A stretch of 64,000 bases of DNA from Prochilodus magdalenae (GCA_024036415.1 JAMWET010000166.1:1-64000); one strand, 5' to 3'; shown: positions 12,460 to 24,698, counted from the stretch's first letter. The notes: a model not told the origin generated them from the letters alone. Made by a program: numbers and translations.

Positions 12460-12870
12460 ATTAATAAACATTCAGCGCTCCTGCTCTCCTCTCTAGCACT
12501 CCAGCCTCTCTCTCCTCCTCTCTGTGTGATTCTCTCTGAACAGGAGGGATCTGATTATCTTTCCACACTGCACTCTGATCAACCTGAACAAGCTCAGGCA
12601 TCAGCTGCTGTTTCCAGCCAGAGGCTGCATGAAGCTGTACATGCTCCATGTGGTGCAGCAGCGACTGGAGCTGCTCACATAACCTCCATCTCTAACATGC
12701 TGCTCCACCTTCACTGCAGTCCTGAGAGCTGATCCTGAATCAGTGATTACAGGCAGGAGGTGAAGCAGTTCTGATCTCTGCTCTCTCTGTTCTTCCTTCC
12801 ACACAGTGATCTGATCAGGGAGGGAAGAAGAGCTGAAGATGATCGCACTCTACTCTTCACTCTGGTAGTC
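12460..12870 (-). repeat. Conserved GIMAP-associated block, right-arm copy
   Basis: Mirror of 8100-8490, with the sense frame at 12601-12804 on the minus strand. It lies 2.1 kb beyond the stop of the right GIMAP gene. In the third locus the same block begins only about 150 bp beyond the stop, so the extra distance here is explained by inserted elements at 13.5-14.5 kb. Confidence 0.6.
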
Positions 12871-13519
12871 ATGACAGCCACATCACTGATACACTATATG
12901 GTGATTATATACTATAATTTATATGCTCATATTTTATATTCATTTGTATGTAATAAAATCATCAGGCTCCTTGTATTAAACTCCTAATCTGGGAGTATTT
13001 TAATAATACTGTCTTATTTATTATTCTTATCTTGAAACCACCAACAGAAATTTGTCCAGACTGGCTTTTAGTTTTCTCCATTGGTTCTAGGTATGAACAG
13101 CGAGTCGAGCTCCTCCACTGGGTAGACGTCCAGGAGCTGGACTGAAGGCCTAATGCCTCAGACTAACCACCAACATAATAAAGAACTGACAATGGAATGA
13201 TTAAGGGTGGGATCCGTTTGGAGAGGAGGAAATGTCACTCTCAGCTTTCTGGAGGTTCTAGATACATCACTGAGTGTGAACATGAGCAGTAGTGTATGTT
13301 TCAGTCAGTTGTTAGAGATGTGAAACAGTGGAGGCAGCTCCATGTCAGGCCTCTTAACTGAAAGAGTGTAAAACTGAAGCGAACAGGATAAAATATATGA
13401 TAATGTTTGTTATACATTTAATAAAACATATAAACGTCTTTTACAAGCTTTAAATGTCTGGGTTTAATCTAGAAGCGACAAAACAAAGTGCACCAACAGT
13501 CTAAGCATTAACTGATAAA
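12871..13519. other. Non-coding, right arm
   Basis: Pairs with 7446-8099; no gene seen. Confidence 0.4.
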
Positions 13520-14015
13520 CGAGTGATCATTGTTGCCTGCTGGTTCTCCTCTCACCTCCGATCTCCTGGACTCCATTTCCCATAACCCACCACCTGATGT
13601 CATGTGTCCATCCTTGCCCAACCACACCTCATTGCCTCATTTTTGATCTCCTGAATATTGATTAGTCACCTGACATCGTTTAGTCTGTTAGTTTAAATAC
13701 TGGCTCATTGTAGAGTACAGCCACTCTGTAGCTTACCGAGCGTTCTCTCTCTGTTTGATCTTGTGTTACTGTGGCTTTGACTCTATTTTGACTCTGGTTT
13801 ACTCCTCTTGTTTATTCCCTCTGGTACCTCTGCCTGGTCTGATTGTCTGCTTGGTTTGACTCCTGCCTGTTTACTGACTCTGACTCAGTGTAGCCCTCTG
13901 ATTGTATCTCCTTGTTCTTGGTGTTGCTGTGTTTTAGTACAAACCTGTTTAATAAACTGTGCCTTGCTTTTAGTTCAGCGCGTCACAATCTGTTTGTCCA
14001 TCGTCACACTTGTAT
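13520..14015 (+). mobile_element. LTR-like fragment (right arm)
   Basis: Mirror of 6945-7445. TTTAATAAACTG (about 13948) supplies a poly(A) signal near the end, as in an LTR R-U5 border. Termini and target duplication are not clear to me. Confidence 0.45.
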
Positions 14016-14119
14016 ATGAAAGGGCAAAACCTGAAATAGCTTGTAAAGATCTTAACAGCAAATCATTACAGAAACAGAAAGTTAGTATGAAGTTTTGTGG
14101 GTGAACTTACAGACATGCA

Positions 14120-14480
14120 GACGGTCTACTACAGGAAGGAGAACCACTCAGCAACAGCGGAAAAGCACTCAAACTAGTTTGTGTTTAATGTGAGAGTAAA
14201 TATTCTCTATAGGGTTTAAATCTGGACTCAGTAAGAATCAGTAGTATTTTGGGCTCCCTCCCTTTTTTCCATAGGTTTTAATTCTACCACCTCCAGCAGC
14301 AGTGATAAGAGGAACGTTCCATCAGGAGGTTTGCTGTGGACCACATGCTGATATAAACCAGATGTTGATTGTTTGGGAGCCACGAACACCAAACATTTCA
14401 TTATCAAACTCCACTGTAATAAAATAAAGACATAACATAGTACAGAACATCTTTCTGGAACATCTGTTAAGGTTTTCACC
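14120..14480 (-). mobile_element. Tc1-like transposase C-terminal relic (right arm)
   Basis: Mirror of 6481-6840, with the SPDLNPIEN signature near 14230-14205 on the minus strand. It is truncated and without visible terminal repeats. It lies in the 3' flank of the right GIMAP gene. Confidence 0.7.
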
Positions 14481-14786
14481 TTAAATAAACAACCAACACT
14501 GATAAAGCTCTCCTCTTATTATAATCCATTTCATCATTAATACTGTCTCTATGCCAACGTGTACATATCGCCGCTGGTCGCGTAAAACTATGATACACAG
14601 AACATGTAAAAGTCCTATAACAGAAACTGTTCCTAACTGAATTATTACAGAATATGTTTTGTAGATGATGTAGATCTAATTTATGGAATGAAAAATGGAA
14701 TGAGTGGGAATGAAAGATAATCTATTCATGTTTTACAGTGACGATAAAGAGAAATGTGACTGCAGCAATCTCACTCATATACAGCT

Positions 14787-14792
14787 TTTATT
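14787..14792 (-). promoter_or_regulatory. Poly(A) signal of right GIMAP gene
   Basis: AATAAA on the minus strand about 180 bp beyond the stop codon of the AIG1 exon. Confidence 0.6.
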
Positions 14793-14972
14793 ATACAATT
14801 GTTTCTGAATTATACATAAACCATAAATACAGAAATACATTAACGCTGCAGTGATACGGTCATATACCGTATAATAACTGTAATATGAAATACAGTGACG
14901 GTGTAGTATTGCCTCTATCAGCTGCTACTGATTCAGTAGATCTGCTGTGGCTGAAAGTCAGTTAGGAAGCTC

Positions 14973-17888
14973 TCACTGATCTGACCGAGTGATTATAACC
15001 GGATCACTGAGTGTTCCCCAAAACAGCAGCTGTGTTAACCTGCTAAACCATCCTCTAGTGTCCTCCTGATGATCATCTCCTCCTGCTGTGATCTCCTCTC
15101 TGAACCCCTCTCTGAGTCTCCGTCTCAGTGTCTCTATCTCTCTCTCCTTTTCATCCATCCTACAATCAAAATCTTTCTGTTTCTTTGTCAGAAGTTCCCA
15201 GATTCTCTGCTGGAGTTCAGGCAGGAGGATCTTCATGAGCTTTCTCTCTGCCTCCATTCTGGCTTCTCCTTCATACACCTCCCTGATCTCCTCCATCTCC
15301 TGTCTGTGTCTCTCCTCCATCTCACTCCTCTCGTTTTCAGTCTCTTCTTTCAGTCTCTCTAACTCCAACTGAACCTCATTCTTCTGCTGAATCTCTCTCT
15401 CCACCTCTCCCTCCAGTTCTACCTTTCTCTTCTCATCTCTTTCCTCTTTCAGCATTTCCTCTAGTTTAGTTATTCGTTCTTCATGCTGATTTAGTTTGGT
15501 ATGAAAGTGAGCAGTTGATTCTGTAAACTTTATGAAAGTCTCCTCTACACATCTCTCTAGTTTCTCTCTAGTTTCTCTTTCTTTCATCTCCTCTCTTTCT
15601 CCCACAATTCTTCTCTCTATCTCTCTGATCTGAGATTCTGTCTCCAGGTAGATCTCACTGCTATAGAACTCCTCTCTGTTTCCTTCCACCATCTTCTCTA
15701 TCTTCTCCAGCAGCTCTGAGGTTTGAGAACCATCTCCACTCTCCTTAATGTTGAGACAGTGAAACCTGTTCCCACATTTCTCTACAAGTCTCTGGATCTC
15801 CTGGTTTCCTGACTGGATAAACTCTTCAATGTTCTTCTCTTGGACTTCATCAGTAACAGTGAAAAGGATCATGGTGTTCCTCCAACATCTCTCTCCAAAG
15901 ATCTCCTCCATTTTCTCCAGCATCCCTCTCTCCTCTCCTGTAGACTGCTTCACTGGTATGACTAGGAGGAAGGCGTGGGGTCCTGGGGCAGACAGACGGA
16001 CACACTGTCCCACGTCCTGTCTCAGCTCCTCCAGAGAGAGTCCAGGACCGAACCAGTCTGGAGTGTCCACCACAGTCACCTGCCTCCCAGCTGCCTCCCC
16101 TTGTCTGCTCTCACTCTGCTGCCTCACTGTAGACTCTCCAGCCTGGCTCCTGTCCTCTCTGCCCAGGATGGTGTTTCCTGCTGCACTCTTCCCACATCCA
16201 GTCCTCCCCAGCAGCACCAGCCGGAGTTCTGCTACAGGAACTGACACTGGAGAGGCTGAACTACAGGATTCTCCACTCACTGCAGATCAACAAGAATGAG
16301 GATTTAATCTCTTATTATATGCTGATGATTATTCTGCTCAGAGAAATGTAGAAGATATTATATGAAGCTGAAATTATTTACGGAATGGAGGAAGTCCGTC
16401 TTTACTGCCTCTTCTCCTGAGTGGTGCTGCAGATTCTGGAGTCTCTCCACTCACTATGAAACAGAAGAACCACATATAATTAAGACTGTTATTGAGCAGT
16501 TTGTAGATGGTATATAGTATGAAATCTCTATATGAGTTTAATGTTCTGCTGTGCAATAGTTGTTCTCACCTAATTATTAATTACTGTTAAGACTATAGAT
16601 TATGATATATTAATTTGAGTATGAGATAGTAACAAATATGTAAAATGTGTAGTATTTTTATTTTATTGTTTGTAACTTCATGTAACTTTAGTATTTACTT
16701 ACATTCTGGAGGATTCATCTCTTTACTGTTTCTTCTCCTGGCTGGAACTGATGAGTCTGGATCTGTTCTTGCCTCCAGCTGCTTGTTTCTCTCCTCTAGA
16801 AGTCTGTCTTTCTCCTTCATCTGCTTCTCTCTTTCCATTAGCTGTGTGTTTCTCTCACTTAGAAGTTTCTCCTTCTCTTCAAGCTGTTTGTCTTTTCCCC
16901 TCAGTTCAGTTTTCTGTTGTTCCAGTAGGATCATCATCTCCTGTAGTTTGCTGCTCTTGTCCTGCAGTTCCTTTCTCAGTGTGTCCAGCTGCTCTTTACT
17001 GCTGTCCACCTCTTTCACTGCGTCCTCCAGTAGAGTCTCTTTCTCTCTCAGCAGTTTGATCTGATTCTTCAGTTGTGTGTCTTTATCTTTAAGCTGTTTC
17101 TGATTCATCTCAGATTCTTTGGTCATTTGTTCTAGTTTGTCTTTCGTCTCCTGAAGAAGTTTCTCTCTCTCTTCCAGCATCTTCTCCTTCATCTGAAGAG
17201 TCTCTGTGTTTTTAATCAGAAGTTTTTCTTTTTCTTGGATTAGTTTGTCTTTCTTCATCAGTTGAGTATTTGTCTCCAGTAAAATGCTCTCTTTGTCTTT
17301 AAGAAGTTCAGACAGTCCAGATAACTCTGTAAGAAACACATTCATTAACATTCAGGACACAACTGAGCAGCACACTGATTCATATATAACTGATCATATG
17401 TCCCATAAAACTCAGGGACTGCTGGTGATCAGGATCAGGAACTGCAGTACAGAACAGCAGAAGAAGCTGAACCTTTCAGTCTAGTACCCAACAGCAGATC
17501 CTAAAGACCTTAGAGTATTTGTAGCTCCTCTGCAGCATCTGCCATAACATATCTACAATAGTCCAAACCACCAATCTGTCTTTACCAGAACAGCATGATA
17601 GCAAGAAGTCTCTAACACTGTAGCAGTGACCTGAAAATAAGACTGTAAATATGAAATATGATAGTTTTTTTAACTTGCACTGTAACATTATTACATTATT
17701 AATAACTGATTAATTCACTATATTAAAAACAAAGATGGTTTACAGAAATGCGCAGGACATTACAATTTAACAGTTTTTATTTAACAGGTTTGACTGTCAC
17801 TGATTTTGTATCTCCTTTAAACCTCACCAGTCAGCAGAACAGAGTCCTTCATCTTTATTCTCTCCTCTTCTGCCCATTTTCTGTTTCT
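14973..17888 (-). CDS. GIMAP-like AIG1 GTPase with N- and C-terminal coiled coils (spliced)
   Basis: GIMAP proteins are lymphocyte GTPases that assemble on membranes; this is a fish member. I read four joined coding exons on the minus strand: 17888-17828, 17326-16703, 16453-16382 and 16279-14973. All junctions are AG/GT and the phases agree (G|AG, T|TG, C|TG). Exon 2 (about 208 codons) is nearly pure heptad coiled coil with EKEKLL/LLEERNKQL repeats. Exon 3 is a short Ser/Arg linker. Exon 4 (435 codons) holds the AIG1 domain: P-loop GRTGCGKS at residues 25-32, DTPDWF at 72-77 and the AIG1 box around 91-140, followed by a second long coiled coil (about 205-400). The expected guanine-specificity motif reads TVTD (141-144), which is unusual. 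The start is unsure: an ATG lies in the first exon, and an 18-nt exon at 18066-18049 is also in phase. Total about 690 residues. Confidence 0.85.
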
Positions 17889-18048
17889 CTGTAGAAGTGA
17901 ATAAGACAGTGTGATGATTTCATGATGGTTGGTGTGTCAGTATTGATCACTGAGAGCTGATATAACAGTGTTTAGAAACATTATACTGGTACTGAGCAGA
18001 ACAATACTTCATTAATAATTTAATATACATTAATATCAGTGAACTCAC

Positions 18049-18066
18049 CTGCTGGACATAGAACAC
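18049..18066 (-). other. 18-nt candidate exon upstream of right GIMAP
   Basis: A pyrimidine tract and CCCCAG acceptor precede GTGTTCTATGTCCAGCAG, followed by a GTGAGT donor. Read in phase 0 it gives VFYVQQ and continues openly into the 17888-17828 exon; the other two phases run into stops downstream. The left arm keeps both splice sites (2873-2890). Confidence 0.5.
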
Positions 18067-19149
18067 CTGGGGAGGAAAAACAGAGTAGTGAACAAACATG
18101 ATGAACATCATCTATTTCTGGAACATTGATTGGATGATCTGTGTGTCTCTGTGGCTGATTATAAACTGGGGAGCAGTGAAAAACATTAATCAGCTCATAT
18201 CTTACTGTGTATGTGTTATAATTCCCAACTGAACACAGAGAGACTCAACACCACAATATTTTACTGTGTTAATGAAACCATCATTCATGAAAAAACACTC
18301 CTCTCTATTTCAGTCTGTCTTACACTCCTCTCTCTGCACTCTCTCCTCTCTTATTACAGACTGTAGAAGTGAAGCTTGAGCTCATGTGTAATGAAACACA
18401 AATGATCATGTGACTTTCTAAAGAAGAAAATCTTATATGTTAATATATTAAAAATAATAGTGAAATAGTGAAATAGTGAAACTGCATGCGTTCAGGAACA
18501 CTACACAACACCATTATCTGCTCATCACTATTTCTACAAGTGCAGTGTTAAAGGGTCCAGGTGTTAAACTGTCCTGCCTACCTCTATAACTTAAGACTGG
18601 TGGTTAATAAAGGAGAGTGACCCGGCCTGCTTGTTATTCACTACATGAAGGATCCCTCTGAGCCTATGATCCCTCTGACCGTCATTTTCAGATTCTGTAT
18701 AATTACACTGATATGAACACAGTTCTGTTTTTCAAGTGTCTAGTGAATATATACTGTATATCTGACTGAGCCGATCAATGTTTCAGGTTTGACTGAGAGC
18801 TGTTCGGGGGGCGGAGTCAGCAAAGTCGTTCTTTAAGTTAATTTGTTAAGTTTGGATTTGTATAGCTCTTTGGGAAACACTCGCTGAACTGACTCCTTCT
18901 TTTCTGAAGTCCTGCATTAGTTGGCTCGTTATTCACTAAGACTGATCACTTTCAGAAAACTCAGATCAGTTCATTTAGAACATCTAATCTACTCTACATG
19001 AAATGTTCAGAAATGATTGTACATGTACACATATGATCTAGAACACTGGAACTGAAGGGAAGTGCAGGAGATGAGAGGATCTCAGTAATCAGGTCTTCAG
19101 TGCTGCTGACTCTTCATTATGTGCTGCTTGTTGTGAGTCACTGATATAG
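18067..19149. other. Intron-like sequence, right arm
   Basis: Pairs with about 1761-2872; no coding signal. Confidence 0.4.
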
Positions 19150-19920
19150 AGACTCATCCAAACAGGCAGATAGTGTGTGTGAGTGTGTCAGAAGCTCCTG
19201 CTGTATGAGTGTTCAGGGCTGTGTTCAGTAACGGAGGAGAGGAGAGCTACAGTAATGAGAGACACTCTAATGATAATGATGTACTGATAATGGAACACCT
19301 CAAATATCCCATCATCCCATAGGAACAGTGACATCACTCCCAACAGAGTCCAGACTGCTTTTATTTGTAGTGTCTTTTTCTCCTCAGTAAACTTCACTGT
19401 CTCTACATTTCTGCAGTGCAGTGGGTTTATGCACAGGAGCATTGTGGGAAGGAAGGAGGGAGATGGAGGTGATCAGGAAGTGATGATTCTGATATCAGAG
19501 ACTTTGTTGATGGTGTGAATATGAACTGAAGTACAATATGATGTGTGTGTTAGACGTCTGTATCAGAGTGTAATGTATGTGATGGGTGTGTAAATCAGTC
19601 GTTTACCAGCAGTGAAAGAATAAATACACTTATTTACTTACCTCAATGTCTGTAGAATAGAAACAGAAGGAAACACAGAGTTAGAGAAATATCCATGAGA
19701 TACTTTTCTACAGTTAGAAACTAAATAAACAATCTTTTCAGCTCTTTATCTCCTTATCAGAAATCTCCTTTTCTCATCTGTACTGTAGTTTATCATCCCT
19801 CACTACTGCACTGTCACTCAACGCTCTCAGTACAACTCCATGAAGATGTTCAGCTACACGGTTAAACCTACAGCAGAAACTCAACACTGATAGAAATGAC
19901 TAGTAACACTTTACATTAAG
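19150..19920 (-). repeat. Signal-exon cassette, copy A
   Basis: Closely resembles 23178-23950 and 26705-27310 on the same strand, and mirrors 980-1760. It carries the leader exon (19696-19642) and the conserved intron segment with a recurring 80-100 codon frame. Confidence 0.85.
19642..19696 (-). pseudogene. Hydrophobic leader exon, copy A (ends in stop)
   Basis: From the ATG the exon reads a hydrophobic leader like copies B and C, but the exon end is ACATTGAG instead of CACGGCCG or TATGGCTG. This gives an in-frame TGA one codon before the GTAAG donor. It therefore cannot supply a signal peptide to the GIMAP exons below it unless splicing differs. It may serve only as 5' UTR. Confidence 0.45.
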
Positions 19921-21049
19921 CTTCTTTATCATCAGTAATAAATTATTTATTATGCTTTATTAATAATAAATGAGAGAAGATGTTTTTCTGCAGTAGTTAA
20001 CATCAGATACATTTACAGATTAAACAGACAGATTAACTGATATAGTATCTAAAAGATTAACCAAAATTATAAACTATTATTAACATATATATAGCAGCAA
20101 CAGAGAACAGATACATTAAATACATATTTAATAAACTGATAAAATTTGAATTATGACACTTAATGAATGAATAAAGAACATGAGCTGAATGAAGAGTAAT
20201 GAGTGAACTGAATGTAAAGACTAACAGATTAATCAGTGTAACAGTCAGAAGTCCAGCTTTAGGATAGAGTCCTAATACTCAACCCAATTAACATATTAAC
20301 TCATAATATCTCTCAGAAATAAGAGAATGTCATCAGATTAAACTAAATAAAATATTAATAATGGAGAGAATAAGTAAAATATCTTAGATCAAAGATAGAA
20401 AGTAAGATGTAACTGCGTTGGTCTGAGTTGTTCACCTTCCTCTATCATTACCATCCTACACTGACTGCACTGGAGACTGTTCATACCACATAATAGATCC
20501 CCAACAACAAGACATCAAATATATCAGCCCTCAAAAAGAACACAGACTTTCTGGAGCTGTATAAAGATGAATCTGTACCTTTAGTGTTTCTCTATTTACT
20601 GGTTTTCTGGGTGTATATTGTGTGTAGAGTTAAATAGTTCATGTTCAAATATGATTAAACAATGAAGGAGTCACAGCACATCTGTCACTGTTCTGTAGTG
20701 ATCAGACAGAACTGTCCTTACTGACTAAAATAATAATGAAATATTACTACAGTAATAGTGAAATATGACTGAAATGCTGTGATATAAATATATGAAGCTG
20801 TATTAAGAATGTATAAATATGATACTAGTAGATTTACAGTGAAATATTATTCTCAGTGTTTGTTTATACACTGTAATAATAGTTTATCAGTTCAACATTA
20901 AAACATAAACATTTCATGAGGTAACAAACAATGCACCTGCTTTATTCAGCTGTAATAAATCCTCTTTTGACTTTTTGAATGGCATTTCTGAACAACAAAA
21001 TAGCTTTATATTAGTAATTTAGTATTTGTATATGTAATTAGTAATTATA
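19921..21049. other. AT-rich non-coding, palindrome outer end and beyond
   Basis: No gene. The palindrome pairing ends at 20854 because of the window edge, so whether 20855-21049 is also mirrored cannot be seen. Confidence 0.5.
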
Positions 21050-21750
21050 AATATATGTCAGATTGTTGTAAAACTCAGCATGCAGGTATGTCTCAGGTAG
21101 ATATGTATATCATTACAGGTGTGGTCTGGTTACGAGAGGGTACGGGGGTAAGGGGCAATAGGCTCCGGATGGCCCAGACAGACCATTTCCAGGTGCTTAG
21201 CAGAAGGAAATTTGGTGTCATGGTGCCCATTATGTGTCCTGCCACTGACAGTCAGCCGCCATTGCCTTCGTCTGCAGTGGTGGAAACCTGGACTGGAACC
21301 GTATCGTCTTAAGCGACAAACACAGATACTGTTTGGGATCTGGCAGTGGGTTCGTGTACAGAGGCTCCGTGTTGAGCACTGCTCGTGTTGTTGAGTGACA
21401 CACTGCCCAAGCTGCTGGAGTGATGATCTGGGGAGCCGCATACGACAGTCAGTCAACTGTAGTGATACGAGGGACACTAACAGCTCAGCGATACGTGACA
21501 TGTGTTACGTTTCATGGCAGGGCTTCCGAGTGGTACTTTCAGCAGGATAATGCTTCACTACAGACGGAAAGGGTATCCCAGGAATGTCTCTGCCAGATTG
21601 CAACACTTCCTTGGCCCATCCAGTTGCCAGATTTAGCATCAATCCAGCATTTATGACTCTATCTGGGACAGCAGCTTTGGCAACCTATGAGTGTGCATGA
21701 TCTACAGAACCAGCTGCAACACCTGGGGGCAACAGACGTGAGCGCCACAC
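21050..21750 (+). mobile_element. Tc1/mariner transposase relic
   Basis: Reading across frames, the plus strand gives a decayed Tc1-family catalytic core: a VMIWG block (about 21420), a QQDNA block (about 21540), and LPWPIQLPDLASIQHL (about 21607-21655), corresponding to the family's LPWPARSPDLSPIEHLW. Multiple stops and shifts show it is dead. Terminal repeats are not evident. Confidence 0.75.
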
Positions 21751-21754
21751 TATA

Positions 21755-22210
21755 GTGATACATACAGTGCTGAAGTGTGTTAGTAAACTCTCTCTGCTGA
21801 TGATGTTCAGCTGAACACTCTGAACACACAGTACAGATAAATACATTCAGTCTTTACACCAACAACATTCTTCATCAACAATCAACACACTAACATAAAA
21901 ACATTACACACTGATTTATACTCACCTAAATGTTTTTTCAGCAATTCCTGAGAAGAGAACAATACGGTGTGAACACGTCATGTATGAAACTATAACTGAA
22001 TTATTGTATTTGAATATCAGAAGGTCTGGAGATTTAACTATACAGTGAATCTATGATGACAGCCTGAAGCTTTAATGCTCAAATTCACGAGTTACATATG
22101 AAAAACCAGGAAGAGCAGATTCTCTGATTAAATCATAAACATCATCTTCTTTCCACAGAGAGAACAGTAAGACAGGATAGAACGGTCTGTATGTATCTAA
22201 CAAGTACATT
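21755..22210 (-). repeat. Duplicated block, copy 1
   Basis: Matches 24766-25113 plus 25661-25800. The second copy is split by a solo LTR that is absent here, so this copy shows the pre-insertion state. Confidence 0.85.
21926..21947 (-). other. Candidate 22-nt micro-exon
   Basis: On the minus strand CTCTTCTCAG precedes GAATTGCTGAAAAAACATTTAG, followed by GTGAGTATAA. The codons can read ELLKKHL, a heptad like the short coil exons of butyrophilin-type genes. The equivalent site in the other copy (near 24.95 kb) keeps the donor but has a different, shorter exon body. Weak evidence. Confidence 0.25.
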
Positions 22211-23177
22211 TACTTAATGCTGCAAGGCCGCACTCATGAAATGAAATTTGGGGGGACCAAGTCTAAGTGTGGAGGGGGTGACGGGATCATATTTATGGGA
22301 CTCCATGTGGGATTTCTAATGAATAAAGACATTAATGTTTGTTGAATAAACCTGTTATTGTTGTCACCTCCTTACAAATGACACACATGACCAGCAGAGC
22401 GTTTTAGCTGAGGTTATACAAGTTTAAACTTGATGGAGTAGAAACCTTGCTGAGTCTGATTGGTGGAATTACTGGTGTATTTAAGAACACCATTATTTAC
22501 ACCAACCACTGAACACACCTATGTATACAGTATTGAATGCAGAGTGTGAGAATGGTCTATTATAGAAAATCTAATTTAGCTTCATTATTCTTTATTGCTG
22601 CTACTTTGCTGAACATCCTTGGTTTTACATTTTGACAGGTAAAATATAACAGATATAAAACATAAAAGATACATTATTACAAATATTTATTTATCTTTTG
22701 TATTAGCAGAAAAGTTCATTAAAACAGTTAATTTATACATATTCATCTTTATTGTCTAAATTTAAGAGCTGATAGCTACATAAGATTATTTGATATTAAT
22801 CCAAATGCATAATCCAAATGATCAATTATTTGTTCCAATAAAAATTCAGATTAAAATCAAAATCTAATCAAAATAGTCATCATCATTTGCTGCATCTTAC
22901 ATTTGTCGCCTAATATTTATTTACTTTTTATTGAGTAACAACAAACAGTGAAAATCAATACTTCATATTTACTTACTCAGTAGTAATGATAGACAGTAAT
23001 GTGCTGATGGATGATATATTATTCAGTGTTTGTAATAAAATCAGAGTATCAGTAATAAACACCTCTTTAAAAGCCCCTCCAGACACTGTAACACTAGCTG
23101 AACACTTTCCAGTGGATGGAGCAGCTATATTATGAGAAATCTGCAGACTGAATAAGAGAAGCTGATTATTCAGCTCA
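22211..23177. other. AT-rich non-coding
   Basis: No gene, repeat family or splice pair that I can support. Confidence 0.5.
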
Positions 23178-23950
23178 GAGACTCATACCAACAGGCAGAT
23201 AGTGTGTGTGAGTGTGCAGAAGCTCCTGCTGTGTGAGCAGGGCTGTGTTCAGTAACGGAGGAGAGGAGAACTACAGTAATGAGAGACACTCTAATGATAA
23301 TGATGTACTGATGATGGAACACCTCAAATATCCCATCATCCCATAGGAACAGTGACATCACTCCCAACAGAGTCCAGACTGCTTTTATTTGTAGTGTCTT
23401 TTTCTCCTCAGTCAACTTCACTGTCTCTACATTTCTGCAGTGCAGTGGGATTATGCGCAGGAGCATTGTGGGAAGGAAGGAGGGAGATGGAGATGATCAG
23501 CAAGTGATGATTCTGAGATCAGAGACTTTGTTGATGGTGTGAATATGAACTGAAGTACAATATGATGTGTGTGTTAGACGTCTGTATCAGAGTGTAATGT
23601 ACGGGATGAGTGTGTAAATCAGTCGTTTACCAGCAGTGAAAGAATAAATACATTTATTTACTTACCGGCCGTGCTGTAGAATAGAAACAGAAGGAAACAC
23701 AAAGTTAGAGAAATATCCATGAGATACTTTTCTACAGTTAGAAACTAAATAAACAATCTTTTCAGCTCTTTATCTCCTTATCAGAAATCTCCTTTTCTCA
23801 TCTGTACTGTAGTTTATCATCCCATCACTGCACTGTCACTCAACGCTCTCAGTACAACTCCATGAAGATGTTCAGCTACACGGTTAAACCTACAGCAGAA
23901 ACTCAACACTGATAGAAATGACTAGTAACACTTTACATTAAGCTGATACT
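23178..23950 (-). repeat. Signal-exon cassette, copy B
   Basis: Same layout as copies A and C. Further weak similarity to the sequence beyond copy A continues to about 24.35 kb, so the duplicated unit may have been longer. Confidence 0.85.
23666..23720 (-). CDS. Signal-peptide-like first exon, copy B
   Basis: ATG opens an 18-codon leader, MDISLTLCFLLFLFYSTA, ending one base into a Gly codon at a GTAAG donor (phase 1). A short polar start, hydrophobic core and small residues at the end fit a secretory signal peptide. Phase-1 exit is the rule for exons preceding Ig domains. No Ig exon is visible between here and the next cassette, so what it splices to is unknown. It could alternatively be read as a membrane segment, but an upstream acceptor in that frame creates a stop. 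Confidence 0.5.
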
Positions 23951-24359
23951 TTACAAAACAAATCCTTAGTAAGCCTGTAATTATGCAGCAACAATCTTAT
24001 GAATGAATATTTTATCAGTAATAATAATTTATTACATCCTTCAACTAATGATTGAACAGGAGTACGACCTGTGTTTCCTGCAGTGATTAACACCAGCTAA
24101 AGATCATTTACCGGATGAACAGACAGGTTAACTGGTGTAGTAACGGTCATTAAGTAATATAGTGGGAAATGAGAACAGATCATCCTAAAATTAAATTGAA
24201 TAGAAAGACAAACAGATTAACCACTGCCACAGTTCAGAGCCAGGAGCTTCAGGACAGAGTCCTAATATTCAAATGCACGCCCCTATACCTCAGAAATGAA
24301 GGGAATCTCATAAGATCAAAACTACATCTGGACATCTACAAAACTAAATAAAATTAAAC

Positions 24360-24594
24360 ATATTAATAGCAAACTAAAATAATAAAATAATAAAAATAAT
24401 AATAGAGAGAATTAATTAAATAAGATATTTTCATCCAATTTTAGTCATGTAGCCTAAAATGCTGCATGTAGAAAATAATAATTTATAGATGCAGGTTCAG
24501 TGTTAAGTCCTCACTCCACACGACTCAACTCTGAACACACCCCTTACTGTGAACTTCACTTTATAATCTGTCAGCATTAGTGTGAAGATCAGGT
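24360..24594. other. AT-rich non-coding
   Basis: Nothing recognised. Confidence 0.4.
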
Positions 24595-24621
24595 GTGTGT
24601 GTGTGTGTGTGTGGGTCTGTG

Positions 24622-24698
<77 letters not shown>

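Larger units (their letters stand above)
10501..20854. repeat. Right arm of the ~21 kb palindrome
   Basis: This is the reverse complement of 1-10488. Its copies of the coding exons are open where the left arm's are frameshifted, so it is the better reference for the locus. Its pairing stops at 20854 only because the left arm meets the window start there. Confidence 0.97.

Noticed and set aside
19188..19442. 84-codon frame conserved in cassettes A and B
   Set aside because: It lies in the intron after the leader exon, is broken in the left-arm copy, and its conservation is explained by recent duplication.
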